DNA from: Anaerovorax odorimutans DSM 5092
GTDB lineage: Bacteria > Bacillota > Clostridia > Peptostreptococcales > Anaerovoracaceae
NCBI RefSeq assembly: GCF_000426305.1
Contig: NZ_AUFC01000009.1
Location: 62,001 to 126,000 of the forward strand
DNA: 64,000 bases
Direction: 5' to 3'
Within the stretch, counting starts at the first letter, position 1. The number at the start of each line of letters is the position of its first letter. Below are positions 16,657-26,500 of the stretch, piece by piece. The position numbers and the translations under genes were made by a program. Below the pieces are notes generated by a model. It saw nothing but the letters and a program-made list of their open reading frames with translations, was not told where the DNA came from and did not search any database.

Positions 16657-17793
16657 TCAATTTGCAGTATGCTTGAGAGTTACGAGGAGTATATTAGCAA
16701 CTGAATCTATCTCTTCTTCTGTCAAGTATGGATGCATAGGTAAACTTAAAATTCTTTTGCTTATATCTTCAGCAATTGGAAAATCATTCTCTCTGTAACT
16801 TAAATGATTAAAAACAGGCTGCAGATGCAATGGAGTTTTGTAGTAAATTGCAGTAGATATGCCCGCTTCTGCCAGTTTATTCTTCAATAAGTCTCTCTCC
16901 TTTTCATTTTGACTCAGAATAGAGTATTGTGCCCAACTGGATTTGTACCCTTCCTCTACAGATGGGGGACGAACCACGCCCTGTAATTTCTTACTGTATA
17001 ATGATGCAATGCAATTTCTAAGATCAAGCTCTTGATTAAGAATCGGCAATTTTGATAGAAGTACGGCGGCTTGTATTGTATCAAGACGGCTGTTTAAACC
17101 TATCCTCACATTGTTATATTTGTCTTCGCCTTGCCCATGAATACGAATCGATTTAAGGATTTTATACAGTTCATCATCATCGGTGAATACAGCTCCGCCA
17201 TCACCATAGCACCCTAACGGTTTTGCAGGAAAAAAAGAGGTAGCTGCCGCATCTCCCATGCTTCCGGCTTTTTTGCCGTTTAAACTGCTTCCAAAACTTT
17301 GTGCTCCATCTTCAAGGATTTTAAGATTATATTGATCCGCTATGGACTTAATATTTTCATAGTCAGCTGGTAATCCAAACAGATCAACAGATAAAATAAC
17401 TTTTGGCTTTAATACGCCGATCTTTAAAACCCTGGTAATCTCTTTTTCCAATTTCATTGGATCTAGATTAAAACTATGACGATCAATATCTACGAAAACC
17501 GGGGTTGCCCCTAAACGAACAATAACCTCTGCCGTAGCTACAAAAGTAAATGGTGTAGTAAATACAGCATCCCCAGGACCTATACCCCAGGCCCGCAAAG
17601 CCAGCAGTAGTGCATCTGTACCACTTGAGCAGGTCAAAGCATGTTTTACACCTACATATTGCTCAAGCTGACTCTCCAATTCTTCTATTTCAGGTCCCAT
17701 AATGAATTTTCCATGTTGAAACACTCCGGCTATACGTTTTTCTACATCCTCCTGAATCGTATTATATTGTTTTAAAAGATCATTCATCTGCAT
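16657..17793 (-). CDS. wbpE: DegT-type PLP aminotransferase, WbpE-like
   Basis: 378 residues; the ATG at 17793 lies 9 bp after GAGG and is preferred over a TTG 6 bp upstream. It belongs to the DegT/DnrJ/EryC1 family, with the PLP-lysine in 'SFFPAKPLGCYGDGGA', the phosphate-binding 'CSSGTDALLLAL' and 'EDGAQSFGS'. The run 'IRIHGQGEDKYNNVRIGLN' is highly typical of WbpE/WlbC, which transfers an amino group from glutamate to C3 of the 3-keto uronic acid. It starts inside the last codons of the acetyltransferase gene (14-bp overlap), indicating translational coupling. The family call is strong; substrate by context. Confidence 0.9.
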   Translation of the reverse strand: MQMNDLLKQYNTIQEDVEKRIAGVFQHGKFIMGPEIEELESQLEQYVGVKHALTCSSGTDALLLALRAWGIGPGDAVFTTPFTFVATAEVIVRLGATPVFVDIDRHSFNLDPMKLEKEITRVLKIGVLKPKVILSVDLFGLPADYENIKSIADQYNLKILEDGAQSFGSSLNGKKAGSMGDAAATSFFPAKPLGCYGDGGAVFTDDDELYKILKSIRIHGQGEDKYNNVRIGLNSRLDTIQAAVLLSKLPILNQELDLRNCIASLYSKKLQGVVRPPSVEEGYKSSWAQYSILSQNEKERDLLKNKLAEAGISTAIYYKTPLHLQPVFNHLSYRENDFPIAEDISKRILSLPMHPYLTEEEIDSVANILLVTLKHTAN

Positions 17794-18487
17794 AATCAAG
17801 TACCTCGCTTAACTTCCCATCACTTTCCACATATTTTTTATTACATTTATTACACTTCCATTCATCATCAAGTTTATTCCCGCATTCACAGATCCATCCT
17901 TTACGTTTGGCTGGCACTCCAATCATAAACCCATAATCTGGAACATCAGAAACAACTACCGATCCTGCAGCAATAAACGCATGTTTTCCTATAGTATTTC
18001 CGCACACAATCGTACAATTAGCCCCTAAAGAAGCTCCTTCCTTTACCAGTGTTTTTGCATAAAACTCAGTTCCCTTTTGAGGATATTTACTACGGGGAAA
18101 TTTGACATTGGTAAAAACCGAAGATGGTCCGCAAAAAACATAATCCTCCAATTCTACTCCTTCATAAATAGAAACGTTATTTTGAATTTTTACGTTGTTG
18201 CCAATTTTTACGTTTAATGCAATATTTACATTTTGACCTATACTGCAGTTTGTACCTATCTCTGTGTTCTTCTGAACATGACAAAAATGCCATATTTTAG
18301 TTCCCTCTCCTATTTTCACATTCTCATCAATATAGGAACTGTTATGAACATAATAACTTTTTTTGTCAACCAGCAAATTCCCTTCGGTATTGTGCAACTC
18401 TTCTTGACTATATAAGTTTTTATGAGCATTTTTATGATCTTCCATAGCGTTATCATTTTTCTTAACTAATAATTTTTTAACTACCAT
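17780..18487 (-). CDS. wbpD: Left-handed beta-helix acetyltransferase, WbpD-like
   Basis: 235 residues. After a poorly conserved 45-residue lead, residues about 48-200 are hexapeptide-repeat beta-helix (NVKIGEGTKIWHFCHV, GTNCSIGQNVNIALN, GNNVKIQNNVSIYEG). The end of the helix carries 'FIAAGSVVVSDVPDYGFMIG'. The C-terminus is a zinc-ribbon-like segment (GWICECGNKLDDEWKCNKC), as found in WbpD/WlbB N-acetyltransferases. It would acetylate the 3-amino group with acetyl-CoA, giving UDP-2,3-diacetamido-2,3-dideoxyglucuronic acid. GAGGAG precedes the ATG. First gene of the run, separated by a terminator (18537-18551) from the gene at 18558. Confidence 0.88.
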   Translation of the reverse strand: MVVKKLLVKKNDNAMEDHKNAHKNLYSQEELHNTEGNLLVDKKSYYVHNSSYIDENVKIGEGTKIWHFCHVQKNTEIGTNCSIGQNVNIALNVKIGNNVKIQNNVSIYEGVELEDYVFCGPSSVFTNVKFPRSKYPQKGTEFYAKTLVKEGASLGANCTIVCGNTIGKHAFIAAGSVVVSDVPDYGFMIGVPAKRKGWICECGNKLDDEWKCNKCNKKYVESDGKLSEVLDYADE

Positions 18488-18536
18488 ATATGCTCCTCAC
18501 TATTAAAGTATTGTTTGTTTATTATTCATTAAAAAA

Positions 18537-18556
18537 GCCGGCAATGCCGGCATTTT
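18537..18556 (-). terminator. Rho-independent terminator
   Basis: On the minus strand GCCGGC-ATT-GCCGGC (18537-18551) is followed by TTTTTT. It is 7 bp after the stop codon of the small gene at 18558-18839 and would separate it from the sugar operon. Confidence 0.85.
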
Positions 18557-18557
18557 A

Positions 18558-18839
18558 TTATAAACCAGAAGTATAAATGCTCGTTCCAGCTGCAATCTTT
18601 CTTACGATTGTACTCTCAAGAGTTGACAATGCGCTCATCATAGTGGATATTTGCCTATTAACAGTAGTAAGTGCATCTATGCTTAAGCTGCCTGCAGAGT
18701 AAGCAGCGATAATTTTCTGGAGTTTACTGCCTTCTGCACCAATAATTTCAGCAGAACTGGCTTCAAAGTATGCTGCTGATAGCACCAATTTTGCTCCCAG
18801 AGTAGTTTGGGCCGTAATATTTAATGCTGGTATGCCCAT
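18558..18839 (-). CDS. Small protein of a spore-surface-like family
   Basis: 93 residues. It begins with MGIPALNITAQTTLG and continues in 'AAYFEASSAEIIGAEGSKLQ' and 'LSIDALTTVNRQISTMMSAL'. This matches from memory the pattern of short Firmicute proteins with a 'S(I/A)A.EE..L.HI.NAEGEK.Q' core that are annotated near collagen-like or exosporium proteins; the GAEGSKLQ heptad is the key resemblance. It is single-domain, helical, without signal peptide. AAGGGG precedes the ATG. A sigma-K-like promoter lies at 18868-18895 and a terminator follows. It lies head to head with the giant glycosyltransferase gene at 19018, fitting a role as a glycosylated spore-surface subunit. This role is inferred. 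Confidence 0.72.
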   Translation of the reverse strand: MGIPALNITAQTTLGAKLVLSAAYFEASSAEIIGAEGSKLQKIIAAYSAGSLSIDALTTVNRQISTMMSALSTLESTIVRKIAAGTSIYTSGL

Positions 18840-18867
18840 GTCGACACCCCTTCCTTTTTTGATACTC

Positions 18868-18895
18868 TATATTATGCATATATTTTTGTTATTGT
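18868..18895 (-). promoter_or_regulatory. Sigma-K-like sporulation promoter (candidate)
   Basis: On the minus strand CATAATATA (18868-18876) fits the -10 consensus CATAnnnTA, with AC 17 bp upstream (18894-18895). It is 28 bp upstream of the small gene's start. The -35 element is only two bases, so chance cannot be excluded. A 12-bp palindrome TTGATTAATCAA lies just beyond. Confidence 0.4.
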
Positions 18896-19017
18896 TCATT
18901 GATTAATCAATGCAGAGACACACATAACATCTATAGCCTTAATATATTGTAATAGTAGAATTCTTGCAGTTGCTTGTCCTGTTATTTTATAAATTTTTTA
19001 ATCCTTAGGAGGAAAAT

Positions 19018-22000
19018 GTGAAAGATTTAAGTATTGTTATCTTATACCGAAAGAATTACATACTTCCATGTATGGAAATTCTTAAGCCCATTATGGAAGC
19101 TTATGACACTGAACTTATTATAATCAGTAATGAAAGTATCCATGAGCAAATTCCTTATAAGTACGATAAGATAAAATTCAGTCAGGAGTATAGGAATTTC
19201 AAAGAATTTTGTATATCTTCCTGTCTTGGTAAGCGAATTATGCTAATTGAGTGTGGTATGACTTTTACTCCCACTTTGATAAATTTCATTATGGAAAACC
19301 TGAAAAATGATGATTACTTTAATATTTCCTGCACCATTAGAAGTTTCTTGTCTTCCGATAAGAGGGACGTGTTTATACACAATGAAGTCATTCTATATAA
19401 TCGCGGAATTACCGGATTTAATCAGTATTATACAGACGATGTCGTTTTGGATGTTAGTTTTATACAACCTGGCACTCAAACTATTGATCTTTATATAAGT
19501 AGATTAATTGAAAAAAAAGCTTTTAATGAGCTATACCTTTGGTTTTCACTTTACATCAAGGATCTGAGTCGTGAAGATCAAGCTTACTGCTACACCAGAC
19601 TTGAAAAAATCAAATCAGAAATGCCGGAAACAGATTGGCATACACTTGAGAAGCTTTTCATAAATTCAGAAACTGAAAATATTTATAATGAATTTCTTAC
19701 ATGCAGGAATGGCTATTTATCCCAAAGTATGAGTATCTGGGATATTATCAACAAAATTGAAAAAATCAGTATCTCCCTTGATGACAACTATTTCAGCTGG
19801 CTTTTAAAAGATTTTATTATCCAAGAAAAAGGTTCTTTGGATCTCATAAAAAATTTACCGGAAACAGTATTAAAAAACTGCCTGCTATATCTGCTTGAAA
19901 ATGATCCAGATTCTTGGGAATATCTGAATACCTTTCTTTCAAACCTGATGAATACTCAAAGCACACAAAGCTCTGCTAAAAACATAACTGAATTTACAAA
20001 AAAAGAAACAGCTGCTTTTACTAAATTCACTGCCGTATGCCTTGAATATATGAATAATCACGTTTATTCTCAAAGAAATAAAGATATCATGATGAATATT
20101 TTCACCAAGTATACGGCTCTTGGCGAAAATCAAACGTTTATGCGAAAATTTCCCAAAGGATCAAGAATTATAAATACAAGGATGGAAAAGAAACTGATCG
20201 TCGCAATGAACAAAGTGCATCACATGGATGCAGATCATGCAATTGAACAGACCTCTCATTTATGTAAAAAGAATATAAACAAAAACAATATACTGCGATA
20301 TTATATCCAAAAACTCAGATATACCAATACGATCTATAGCAAAATTTTAAGTATATGCATGATCGTAAAGGATGAAGAGAAAAATCTTTCAAGATGTTTA
20401 TCCAGCATACGCCCCCTTATGGATTGCGGACTGGCAGAGCTGATTATCGTTGATACAGGTTCGGTTGACAGCACCGTTAAAATTGCTCGCAGCTATACCG
20501 ATAAAGTATATCTTCATGAATGGGAAGACAACTTTTCTAAAGCAAGGAACCAGAGTGTGATGTACAGTGATGCTGAATATATATTTATCATGGATGCAGA
20601 TGAAGAGCTTCGCCCAGCAGATACTGAAGCTCTTAAGGTAATATTTTCCGGTGATGATTACCATCAACTTAATACCTTTACTTTAAACATCATCAGCTAT
20701 ACAGATACAGAATTACAAAATTACGCAGTAATGGCGCAGCCTCGAATATTTAAAAATGATTATTCATTCCGTTATTCAAGCTCAGTTCACAATCAGCCTC
20801 TCTTCCGTAATCCATTAAAAAATCTAGAAATTGGAGTCCTTCATTATGGATATATTATGACACCGGATATCAGAGAGAAAAAATATCAGCGGACGACCAC
20901 ATTGCTAAAAAAAGGAATCCAGAACAATCCACGCAGTATTTATTTTCATTTTCAACTGTGCAACAGCTATGCTATGTATGGAGATCTAAAAAATGCCTTA
21001 AGGCAAGTAGAAATTTATATGCGCTTGATCTCAGAGGAAACTGAACTGCACGATAATGTTCTCATGTACTACAACAACGCCGCCGCAGTTTATATCAACT
21101 GTTATAGCTACGATAAGTCCGAAAGAATATGTGATAAAGCCCTTGATATCGAACCTGATTTTATCGATTTTATTTATTATAAAGCATTTATTCGTTTTGA
21201 GCAGGAGGATTATGAAAATGCATTACCCTATTTCAAGCAATATCTTTCCCTCATAGATCATTATGGTCAAATGAAAACAAGTAATGACGGACGATTTGCC
21301 TTTTACACAATATGCTCACATGAGGATATTAAGAGAATGCTGCTTCAATCACATTACAGGCTTCATCAATATGAAGAATGTATAAATGATATGTATACGA
21401 TTAATTCTGAAACGGTACGGATAAACTGTATTTACGAGTTCATGAGTTCCTGTTTGAATACAGGGAATACTTTAACATTAGCAAATTTCTATGCAAAATA
21501 TGCAGCTAGTTCTGCTAACCAATTATTTGAAAAGACCTTTCGCTATTTTGAGAATGTACTTCAGAATGAAGCACCTAAAAATACATTTTACGAGCTGGAT
21601 AAATACTCATGGGATGCCTTAGATTTTGAAAGTTTCTGGCCGTTTTTATATGAAATACTTCTAGAAATATTGAAATTGGAAGCCGAAAACATAGAGGAAG
21701 AGCAGGCACTGATTCGATATAAAAAAATTTTACAGCTGATCCTTCATAGAACAAAAAAGCTACTATATGGCTATCTTTCTGCAGAAGAGTTGGTTGATAT
21801 ATATAGTAAATATATGTTTATCTGTTCAAGACTTACTGCTCTAGGAAATGTTGATCAACTTGAAATAAGGGAACGAGCTTTTATAAAAAAAATCCTAGAG
21901 GCATATAAAGTAACAGATTCTGCCAAGGCAATAGAACTTTTACAGGATGCCATTTTAGAATACCACGAAATGAAAGGAATCGTAGACTTATCTATTGATA

Positions 22001-23403
22001 TTCTTTTTAAACCTTCCTCTGCAAAAGATACAAAAGTGCCACAAGACGTAACTGTAGAATCGGATGCAAATAATGTTGAAAAAGAGATCCATGACCTAGT
22101 GGATAAAATAAATGAGGAGATTTTACAATTGGAAACTGTATCAACAGAAACTAGTGAAGCTCTATGCCAAAACATTTCTGACATCAATAATCTGATAACT
22201 GAACTGGAGAACTATAATAATTTACTTCCTGTACAAATATATTTATGCCGATTTTACAGTTTAACAAAACAGTATAAAAAATCTATGGAAGCTTATTGCC
22301 GCCTTAAACTTCATAATCCATCAGAAAACTCCGTTCAAAAAGAGAAACTGCTTATACCTCCTAGTTTATTACAATCGAATCCTGATCATTTGAGAATTCT
22401 TCATGGAACGATGGATAATACTGAAAAGACAATCCGAACAGTTAACCTGTTAAAGGAAAAAGGATTAGATGCAAAAGCATTAAACTATATTCCCAGACAG
22501 TGTAAGTATACTTGTGATTATGAAATGGATGTCAATCAATTTGAAAATGGCGCAGTCATTTTAGATCGGACAATTGATGCCACCGCAGTACTTATTCCTT
22601 CCTACGATATTTTTCATTTTCATAATGCAACCTCTCTTCATTTTAATCATGATGACCTTGCCATACTTCAAGAATTCAATAAAAAACTTGTGGTAGACTA
22701 TTGGGGGCAAAGCGTGCGTACTAGCACTAAAGCCGCACAGTTAAGCCCATACATTCAACTTTCACCGGAAAATGATTTAGAAATATTAAAGAAATTGGAG
22801 CTTTTTTCAAAGTATGCATCATGCTGTATTGTAGAAAATCATGAAGTGTATGAATATGCAAAAGACTTCTTTGAAAACATTCAAATTATTTCACCGTTTG
22901 TAAGACCCTCTGTTATTGCAAGGACTTATGTTCCTTACAAGATTAATAGTAAGTTCACCATTATCCATTCACCGGAAAACCGCAGAATAGCCGGGACAGA
23001 ATATTTGCTAAAAGCAGTTGAAGAATTAAAAGAACAATATTCGTTTGATTTTCAGCTTACTGAAAATATTCCTATTGACCAAGCTCAAAAAATTTATCAA
23101 TCTGCCGATCTCATAATTGATGAGCTTTTGGTTGGTTCATATAGCAGGTACGCTATAGAAGCCATGGCCATGGGCAAGCCTGTTATGGGATATATCAGTG
23201 ATTTTATGAGAGATAAATACCCCAAAGAACTACCTCTGATTTTAACTACTCCTGAGAGTGTGAAATCAGATCTTGAAAATATTCTGCAAAATAAAGATAT
23301 GCTAATAGACATAGGAAAAGCCGGCTCAAGCTTTGTGCAGCAATACCATAATGCAGATACACAGATCGACAAACTAATTAAGCTTTATCATGATTTAGTA
23401 TGA
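19018..23403 (+). CDS. Giant multidomain glycosyltransferase (GT2 + TPR + GT-B)
   Basis: 1461 residues from a GTG 5 bp after AGGAGG. Residues 1-110 look like a degenerate GT-A fold (LSIVILYRKN, TELIIISNE). Residues about 442-640 are a complete GT2 domain (ILSICMIVKDEEKNLSRCL, LIIVDTGSVDSTVKIA, FIMDADEEL near 522, with the DxD-type Asp pair). Residues about 640-760 contain TPR repeats (FHFQLCNSYAMYGDLKNAL, YNNAAAVYINCYSYDKSE). A long helical middle follows, and residues about 1125-1461 form a GT4-like GT-B domain (RILHGTMDNTEKTIR ... EAMAMGKPVMG). It is cytosolic and probably builds a glycan on protein by several steps. Next to a possible spore-surface protein and a dideoxysugar operon, its acceptor may be such a protein. 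Confidence 0.88.
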   Translation: MKDLSIVILYRKNYILPCMEILKPIMEAYDTELIIISNESIHEQIPYKYDKIKFSQEYRNFKEFCISSCLGKRIMLIECGMTFTPTLINFIMENLKNDDYFNISCTIRSFLSSDKRDVFIHNEVILYNRGITGFNQYYTDDVVLDVSFIQPGTQTIDLYISRLIEKKAFNELYLWFSLYIKDLSREDQAYCYTRLEKIKSEMPETDWHTLEKLFINSETENIYNEFLTCRNGYLSQSMSIWDIINKIEKISISLDDNYFSWLLKDFIIQEKGSLDLIKNLPETVLKNCLLYLLENDPDSWEYLNTFLSNLMNTQSTQSSAKNITEFTKKETAAFTKFTAVCLEYMNNHVYSQRNKDIMMNIFTKYTALGENQTFMRKFPKGSRIINTRMEKKLIVAMNKVHHMDADHAIEQTSHLCKKNINKNNILRYYIQKLRYTNTIYSKILSICMIVKDEEKNLSRCLSSIRPLMDCGLAELIIVDTGSVDSTVKIARSYTDKVYLHEWEDNFSKARNQSVMYSDAEYIFIMDADEELRPADTEALKVIFSGDDYHQLNTFTLNIISYTDTELQNYAVMAQPRIFKNDYSFRYSSSVHNQPLFRNPLKNLEIGVLHYGYIMTPDIREKKYQRTTTLLKKGIQNNPRSIYFHFQLCNSYAMYGDLKNALRQVEIYMRLISEETELHDNVLMYYNNAAAVYINCYSYDKSERICDKALDIEPDFIDFIYYKAFIRFEQEDYENALPYFKQYLSLIDHYGQMKTSNDGRFAFYTICSHEDIKRMLLQSHYRLHQYEECINDMYTINSETVRINCIYEFMSSCLNTGNTLTLANFYAKYAASSANQLFEKTFRYFENVLQNEAPKNTFYELDKYSWDALDFESFWPFLYEILLEILKLEAENIEEEQALIRYKKILQLILHRTKKLLYGYLSAEELVDIYSKYMFICSRLTALGNVDQLEIRERAFIKKILEAYKVTDSAKAIELLQDAILEYHEMKGIVDLSIDILFKPSSAKDTKVPQDVTVESDANNVEKEIHDLVDKINEEILQLETVSTETSEALCQNISDINNLITELENYNNLLPVQIYLCRFYSLTKQYKKSMEAYCRLKLHNPSENSVQKEKLLIPPSLLQSNPDHLRILHGTMDNTEKTIRTVNLLKEKGLDAKALNYIPRQCKYTCDYEMDVNQFENGAVILDRTIDATAVLIPSYDIFHFHNATSLHFNHDDLAILQEFNKKLVVDYWGQSVRTSTKAAQLSPYIQLSPENDLEILKKLELFSKYASCCIVENHEVYEYAKDFFENIQIISPFVRPSVIARTYVPYKINSKFTIIHSPENRRIAGTEYLLKAVEELKEQYSFDFQLTENIPIDQAQKIYQSADLIIDELLVGSYSRYAIEAMAMGKPVMGYISDFMRDKYPKELPLILTTPESVKSDLENILQNKDMLIDIGKAGSSFVQQYHNADTQIDKLIKLYHDLV

Positions 23404-23448
23404 ATGTAAGAACATCCAATCTGCCTTTTAATAATGAAACCCCTCTGC

Positions 23449-23506
23449 TTAAACTGCCCTCCCAGAAGTTAGATTTTTAGTTCTAACTTCTGGGAGGGCA
23501 GTTTAA
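23449..23506. terminator. Perfect 24-bp hairpin between convergent genes
   Basis: TTAAACTGCCCTCCCAGAAG and TTAG (23449-23472) pair without mismatch with 23483-23506 around a 10-nt loop. It lies between the two convergent glycosyltransferase genes and can act on both strands. U tracts are weak, so it may be a terminator or a stem-loop mobile element; termination is favoured by position. Confidence 0.75.
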
Positions 23507-23570
23507 CTGTATGGTTGGCTCTTTTTAGTATATTTATTAATTTACTATTTACACGAAAAGGAGAATTATT

Positions 23571-26500
23571 TTAAGTTGTTTTACCTTCAACCAAATGTAT
23601 ATATTTTTTTGCATGAGCCTTATAGCTATACTGATTTTCTATATCAAGCCTTGCCTGTGCCCCTATTTTATTGTAACGTTCATCTTCCATACGAAATACT
23701 TCCGCAAGCCTATCGGCCAATAGTTCCACATTTTCTGGCTGCACTAGAAAACCATTTTTACCATCCTCAATGATTTCCTTCATTCCTCCTAGTGAAGAAG
23801 CAATCACTACCTTACCGCAAGACATACCCTCCAATAGCGAAATTGATGTAGCTTCCTCAACATTGTTTGATTTAATAGATGGAATCAATATAAATCTTGC
23901 TATTTTATAAAACATTTGAATCTCATCATGAGAAATATTGCCAAGCAGATGAACAACCTGCCCAAGGCTATCTTCATCATATTTACCATCGTCTACTATA
24001 TGGGAAGGGTTATGGGAGCTTTCACCGTTTTTATCGATATATTCCTGAATTGCCTGACGCTCTATTCCATCTCCTGCAATAATCAATCTGAAATCCTTTA
24101 TTCCTCTCCTTATTAATTCACTAGCAGCCCTCACAGCAATCATTACACCGTTTTTAGGAACCAATCTTCTCGGAACTAAAATAATATTATTATGTGAAAT
24201 TTCATGAGCATTTATTATCTTATTTAAAATATTATTTGCACAGTTTTTATCGCTCTGATACATTTCAGGGCAGAAAGAGATATCATCTGCAGCATTCTTC
24301 AAGACAGTAATTGGGGTTGGATTCTCTAGTTGAATATTTGTAACATACTCTTTTATTCTTGTATCAACTGTGATTATTTTATCTGAAATTTCATAAGCTC
24401 TCTTTTCATAGTGAATAAAATATTTATATACGGGAGTACCTTTTAATAATAATCCATAATCTACATTTTCATCGGTGAAGTATCCATGCAGAGTAGTCAT
24501 AATAGGCATAATAAATTTGAGTCGTTTTATCACATTATATGCAGCCATAGCTGCCACTACATCCTGGCAGCTTATAAAGCTATAGTAATTTGCCATTAAT
24601 GCTTTCTCAATTTTTTCCTCCAGTTGTTTTTGAATGGCGTAAATCAAATAAGCAAATGAAACGTCTGAAGAATCTGACAGCTCTTCCACAGAAAGATTTT
24701 TCAGTAAATCATCCTCAACTTGACCCTGCAGATAATTCATAGCCTTCTTACTATCAATTGTTGCCTTAGAATCATACTGATAGGTTACTAGGCTGCATGG
24801 AATATTCTGCTCTTGGATACCTTTCATTAACAGATGAATATGAGTGTGCTTTCCACCAACCGCTCTGCCTTCTGCCGGATCATCGGTAGACACTACAAGC
24901 ACTCTTTGATTCCTATTATCTATCAACAAGTTCTTTCCTGTCCGGTCCTTATCTAATGGGTTTATTTCATCCAACTGATTCCTTTGATTCTCCCAGTATA
25001 TTGTCTCTTCTTCAAACAGTTGAGGAATGACTTGTTTCTTTTCATCACCTGTTTCCATTTGTTCATAATATTGACTAATATTAGTAAAATACTCTGAAAT
25101 CAGTTTATAATAAGTACCTTGATTCGTCAGGAAATCACGATTCAGATCCATTTGAATAAAATATCTTCGAAACAGCAGATCTTCAAACTTAATCTTCCCT
25201 TCAACAACCTGCTTAAAGTTGTCATTATCTGATGCAAAATTAGCCTCATGCTGTCTATAGAAATACATGGGCTCTTTTATGTGCAGGAATTCACAAGTAA
25301 GAATATTATCAATATAGAAAGGGACATTTTGCTCTGTATAATTCAATATTACATTGGAAATATAATCTCTTCTAAAAAAGGATACATCCGGTATGACCGA
25401 AGAAAATCCAGAAAAGGTATCCATCAATAGCATGATAGGATGTTCATAATCCTTGAATCTTGTTTCACCTATAACATTACCATTACTGTCTATGAGGGTA
25501 AAATCCATATAAACAAATTTTAATTTTGATTTTTTAAGCATGGCTTCAGTGCAATCCATTATATACTCCCTATGGATAAGATCATCACTGTCTACACGAG
25601 TTAAAAAATTACCCTCAGCTTTTTCCAAGCCATACTTTAATGCATTAAGCTGTCCTGTATTTTCTCTATGGAAATATCGAATTCTCTCATCACTGAACCC
25701 TTTGACAATTTCTTCTGAACTGTCCGTAGATCCATCGTTGACTATTATAAGTTCTATATGACGATAGCTTTGGTTCAGTACACTTTCTATCGCCTCTTTA
25801 AGGTATTTTTCCCTGTTATAGACGGTCATAACAATACTGACCATAGGTTCCTTTGGGTTGGTCTCACAAAGCTGGTGTAGTTCCTCGATAAGAATTTTGT
25901 TTATGGAATCCATATTATACTTTTCATTTACAAATTCCCGGTATGTCATGGAATCATAATCCTGTGAAAGCATGGCCACAGCCTCACTTATGGTGTTAAA
26001 AATAAGATGCTCCAAATATATTTTGCGAGCACCTACAAAGTTGTGAATGATGGGCTTTATACCTTTTGCCATTGCCTGCATAACGCTCATATTCTGAGAT
26101 TCCAGTATACTGGTACATAAAATATAATTCTTATCTTCCAGCCATTGGTCCAGATCATCCTGCCATCCTTCATAAATAATGTCTTTCTCAAAACCCCATT
26201 CCCGAATCATCTGCCTAAAATACAATATATCTCTGTCATCTTGAAAGCAGCCTGCTATATGAAGCTTATACCTGGGATCCTCATCATGTATAGCCTTAAA
26301 TGTTTGAAGCAAAAGCATAGGGCCTTTTTTATAATTTATATATCCTACATATGCAATATGGAAGCCAGGTTTTCTCTCATTGAACTTAAACCTCTTCATG
26401 TCAATGCCATTTGGTATAATCACTGTTTTTTCTCTGGCAATACCAAACTTTTCAATCCCTTGCTCTCTGATATGTGATGCAACAAAAATAACTTTATCTA

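Noticed and set aside
23449-23506. Insertion-sequence ends
   Set aside because: The 24-bp inverted repeat has only a 10-nt loop and no transposase, and sits between two convergent genes, so a terminator-like hairpin is more likely.
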